This document shows positions 26,668 through 29,658 of a stretch of DNA of 29,658 nucleotides, in pieces. The stretch comes from Aurantiochytrium sp. KH105 (Eukaryota; Sar; Bigyra; Thraustochytrida; Thraustochytriidae): NCBI GenBank assembly GCA_003116975.1, contig BGKB01000314.1, positions 1-29,658 on the forward strand. Direction: 5' to 3'. A model generated the notes under the pieces. The model saw only the letters and a list, made by a program, of their open reading frames with translations, was not told the DNA's origin and did not search any database. The position numbers and the translations under genes are program-made. Positions within the stretch are counted from its first letter, which is position 1, and each line of letters begins with the position of its first letter.

Positions 26668-29658
26668 TCATGCACCACTCGCTCGCTTCTTGGCCATTTC
26701 GATTTTCCACTGAGGCAACTGAGGCCCACCGTGAAGACCCATGAGCTCGTGAATACGTGTCGTGACAAAGTCCGGGTCGTACGGGATGCGCTCCTTTTGC
26801 ACATACACCAAATACCGGTAGGCAATCTCGCCATAAATGCAAGACTCCTTGGCATCCTTGGACGAGCGGAGCTTGCACGAAGCCCAACGCTTTTTCACGT
26901 ACTTTTCCATTTCACGCTTGTGCGAGACGCGACGCTTCTCGCGAAAATCCTGCAGATCGGCGGTGCGTTTCAATTGAGCGGCGCCCAAAAATGCCTGCGC
27001 ATCCTTGCCAAACCACTCGCACGGATCATACTGCAAATTGTACCGGAGCTCCTCCATCTCGCTAAAGACGAGACGGAAGCCCCCGTACTTGTCGCCATAT
27101 CGCATGCGTGCAAAAGCGCCTGGGGAAGCAGCGAGCTCGAGAACGAGACGACGTCGCTCTTGCGCAAGAGTTGTAAGCACATCGTGGACCTCCATGGACG
27201 TCTCGCGCATCGTCTCTACCGGAAACCACGAGGCCGCGCCTTCGGGGTCTCCGCGAACGCTCTCGAGATGCACGCGAAAGCTTTTGCCAAGCACAAAATC
27301 AAAGGCGAAGAGCTGATGGTGATGCTGCTCGCTCGCCTCTGCTTCCTGGTCGTCGTTCGAAGCAGCTCGTCGCCGTGAGAGTAAACGCGCGATTTCCGGG
27401 CGCGCGCTGTGAAAGGCAAATTCCATCACTTTGCGCAGATACGGTCGGAGCGTCGAGCTCACGTACTGCGGCCCAGTGAGCTGCTCGGACGCCAGATGAT
27501 ACTGAAAACTCCCGAACGTGATGCAATGTTCGCCGCGGCGAAAGCCGACGCGATCGCCATCGAACACGGCAGGTCGCCGCGACAGTAAGTAACCGTCGTG
27601 ATAAAACACCATCAATGGCTCCACCGAGGCCACGAGCATGTACGCGCGCAAGACATACTGGGACATGAGCTTTTTCCCGGTCACCTCGCGCCCCGGCAGC
27701 TCTTCGTAGAGCGGATTGCTTGGGTTGATGAGCTCAAGCTCTTGCACTTTGGCTGCAGCGCTCGCGCGGCGCTCTTTGGTGGACTCGGTCTCATCGAACT
27801 CGAGCTTGATTTTTTCCGCGCGGTGCAAGCTACCCACATCGAGCAAAAGAGCGTCTGCGACATGGTCTTGGGCGAGCCACACATGCGGCGACTCCGACGT
27901 GCACGGATAGAGACCTGGATCCTCGCGCATTTCGTTTGCCGAACCAAAGTAGACAAGACTGGCTCCCCGGTCGTCCCAGCCTTGGTCCTGCACGTGTTTG
28001 AGGAGAACGGCGCGCGTTGACGATGGCGCAGAGGCGAAAAAGGACTCGCACTCCGCCTTATTGTACATGCGCGCAGCACGTGGCTCAACGCGCAGCAAGC
28101 TGTACGAGGTCTGTGCACAACGCGCCTTTGCAAAACCCGCACGGGTTGCAAAGGTGTCGCCAGCGTCACCGCCAAGGTAACGCCATCCTGGGATGCGTGG
28201 CACAAAGCGCGTCTCGTCGTCAAAGGCTGCCGTGGACGCCGACTTGTGCGCGCTGCTGATTCCAGCAAAGAGCTTGTTCGCAACCCGCAGCGGCGCGCTG
28301 AGCGCGTAATTGTCCTGAAACTCCTCGCAAGGATTGTAGACGAGACCGCGCCGCGCCTCGTCGATCTCAGAGTACACGAGCTGCCAGTCCGCGTAGCGAT
28401 CGCCTTCGCGCATGAGACGAAAGGGCTCTGGCTGCTCATTCATTTCTACAACTAGGTCAATAAAGGTTTCAATCATCTTGCGCGAGTCGAAATTGATGCT
28501 CCACGTAAAACCTGGATAACCATTGGCCTCAATGAAGTGGACGTGAAAGTTCTCGTCGATCATAAAATCCAGGCCTGTGATTTGGTATGACCCTCTGCGC
28601 GCCTTGATCTTGCGCTGCGCGCTCTTAAACACGTACTGCGCCACCGAGCGAATGTACGGATTGAGAATGCTGTCGATATAGTGCGCGCCCGTGATACCCT
28701 TTTCGCTTAGATATTCCTGAAAGGAGGCAAAGGGCCACACGTGGTCCGAGAGCTTGAAGCCCGGCTTCATGCTCTGGTAATGCGTGTTGGTCAGGTAAAC
28801 CTTGCGGTCCTTGGACATGGGCGAGTATGGCCACAGCGACCGTCGCAGATAGCCCTCGTGATAGAATACAAACCATGGCGCTGCATTTGCAACGAGCATG
28901 TACACGCGGACGTCAAACTTGCACTCGTGCAAGAGAAGCGGCCGCTCAATGTACTGCTGCACGAGCGCTCGCTTCGTTGCGGGCAGCTCGCGTTGTTCGC
29001 GGCAAGGAAAAAATTCGGGTCGCTTGCGACGTACATCCTCGACGTTGGCGTGAAAGGTGATGCCCTGGCCCTGCGAGCCGGCCTCGGGCTTGAGCAGCCA
29101 CGTCAGTCCCAAGGCCCGGCCATCGGTATCTTCGAGGTCTGCGCACTCATCCTCTAGATACAGCCGGTATTGGGGCGGCTGTATTCCGAGCTCGTTGTAC
29201 TTGCAATGGTGCTGGTGCGCGAATCGAATCTTGGTGCGCAGCTGTTGGCCCTTGTTGCCGCCGATCGCATCGCCACCTTCAAAGGCAGTCAAGTACGTGG
29301 ACCCCTCGTATTTGTCGATGATCTTTTCATAGAGATCAGGACGCACTTGCTGCATGTGATTAAGGTTTGTCGTATCGGCGAGAAGAAAGGTCAAGTGGTA
29401 GTTCATTTCCTTGTAATCGCGCGTCCCGTTGACCATGCATGACTTGAATCGCATGCTCCATCCCCGGTCGATCATGTCCTCGATTTCGAGACCGCGACAG
29501 CCTTCGCGCAAGCACCCAAAGCTTCGACGCTTGCTCTTGCCCACTGGTTTCGGCATGTGTTTGGAAAGTTCTAGAGATCGCGGCGTTTTCAGTGTCTTGT
29601 TGACATCGTGAACGCGGATACGATTTCGGAACTCAAGCCACGTCAGTGCCTTTTCGCC
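26668..29658 (-). CDS. Tubulin-tyrosine-ligase-like protein with two TTL-type halves (5' end may lie outside the window)
   Basis: TTL-like enzymes use ATP to add Tyr, Glu or Gly to tubulin. From the ATG at 29556 the protein has 962 residues, but the frame stays open for 34 more codons to the window edge, and these read as ordinary protein, so the true start may lie beyond. Half 1 (about 30-415) has the ATP-grasp motifs: WLLKPEAGSQGQGI 153-166, KFDVRVYMLV 213-222, FASFQEYL 276-283 and FIEANGYPG 341-349 with the metal-binding Glu-x-Asn. Half 2 (about 480-850) repeats the order (RAYMLV 637-642, FGSFQYHL 681-688, YGDKYGGFRLVFSEMEE 820-836) but has QYVLRAYMLV for KFDVRVYMLV and HLESVRGDP where the EAN motif should be. 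It is probably a pseudo-TTL domain. A basic helical tail follows (860-900). Confidence 0.9.
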   Translation of the reverse strand, partial: GEKALTWLEFRNRIRVHDVNKTLKTPRSLELSKHMPKPVGKSKRRSFGCLREGCRGLEIEDMIDRGWSMRFKSCMVNGTRDYKEMNYHLTFLLADTTNLNHMQQVRPDLYEKIIDKYEGSTYLTAFEGGDAIGGNKGQQLRTKIRFAHQHHCKYNELGIQPPQYRLYLEDECADLEDTDGRALGLTWLLKPEAGSQGQGITFHANVEDVRRKRPEFFPCREQRELPATKRALVQQYIERPLLLHECKFDVRVYMLVANAAPWFVFYHEGYLRRSLWPYSPMSKDRKVYLTNTHYQSMKPGFKLSDHVWPFASFQEYLSEKGITGAHYIDSILNPYIRSVAQYVFKSAQRKIKARRGSYQITGLDFMIDENFHVHFIEANGYPGFTWSINFDSRKMIETFIDLVVEMNEQPEPFRLMREGDRYADWQLVYSEIDEARRGLVYNPCEEFQDNYALSAPLRVANKLFAGISSAHKSASTAAFDDETRFVPRIPGWRYLGGDAGDTFATRAGFAKARCAQTSYSLLRVEPRAARMYNKAECESFFASAPSSTRAVLLKHVQDQGWDDRGASLVYFGSANEMREDPGLYPCTSESPHVWLAQDHVADALLLDVGSLHRAEKIKLEFDETESTKERRASAAAKVQELELINPSNPLYEELPGREVTGKKLMSQYVLRAYMLVASVEPLMVFYHDGYLLSRRPAVFDGDRVGFRRGEHCITFGSFQYHLASEQLTGPQYVSSTLRPYLRKVMEFAFHSARPEIARLLSRRRAASNDDQEAEASEQHHHQLFAFDFVLGKSFRVHLESVRGDPEGAASWFPVETMRETSMEVHDVLTTLAQERRRLVLELAASPGAFARMRYGDKYGGFRLVFSEMEELRYNLQYDPCEWFGKDAQAFLGAAQLKRTADLQDFREKRRVSHKREMEKYVKKRWASCKLRSSKDAKESCIYGEIAYRYLVYVQKERIPYDPDFVTTRIHELMGLHGGPQLPQWKIEMAKKRASGA

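Overview
The window is a piece of nuclear DNA from a GC-rich protist. Genes carry short GT-AG introns (GTAAGT, GTGAGT or GTACGT donors). Encoded proteins include a heterotrimeric G-protein alpha family, SF3A2, MAF1, a CHORD protein and a mitochondrial complex I subunit of the ESSS/NDUFB11 type. There are no operons, rRNA genes, tRNA genes or CRISPR arrays that I can support. The tetranucleotide-rich, very GC-rich leaders and the multiple G-alpha genes would fit a stramenopile such as a labyrinthulomycete (thraustochytrid), but that placement is an inference with modest confidence.

Layout from left to right. A two-exon gene of unknown function (27-1747) is followed by a long GC-rich leader region and MAF1 (3465-4343, +). 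A single-CHORD protein gene (4971-6169, -, one intron) converges on MAF1 and is divergent from a complex I ESSS subunit gene (6842-7448, +, one intron). SF3A2 follows (8087-8731, +). The middle of the window holds three paralogous G-alpha genes: G-alpha-1 (10015-11424, +, one intron), G-alpha-2 (13024-14408, -, one intron) and G-alpha-3 (18586-19722, +, intronless). A gene of unknown function (20247-21068, -) and an ABCG half-transporter (21583-23562, -) come next. After about 3.1 kb without a recognisable gene, the window ends in a tubulin-tyrosine-ligase-like gene (26668 to the right edge, -) with two TTL-type halves, the second apparently non-catalytic.

The genes do not form one obvious pathway. 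The G-alpha trio is a local paralogue cluster with intact GTPase motifs, dual-acylation N termini and unusual receptor-coupling C termini. The most notable non-coding signal is a 17-bp element, ATAGCC(G/C)ACTTGC(G/C)GCG. It recurs in clusters upstream of G-alpha-1, G-alpha-3 and MAF1, with a degenerate cluster upstream of G-alpha-2, and looks like a shared cis-regulatory element. Intergenic DNA is otherwise dominated by simple repeats (GAGC, TTTTG, ATGG, CCCG, AAGC), a 38-bp tandem repeat, a long polypurine tract and an AT-rich island with a perfect hairpin.
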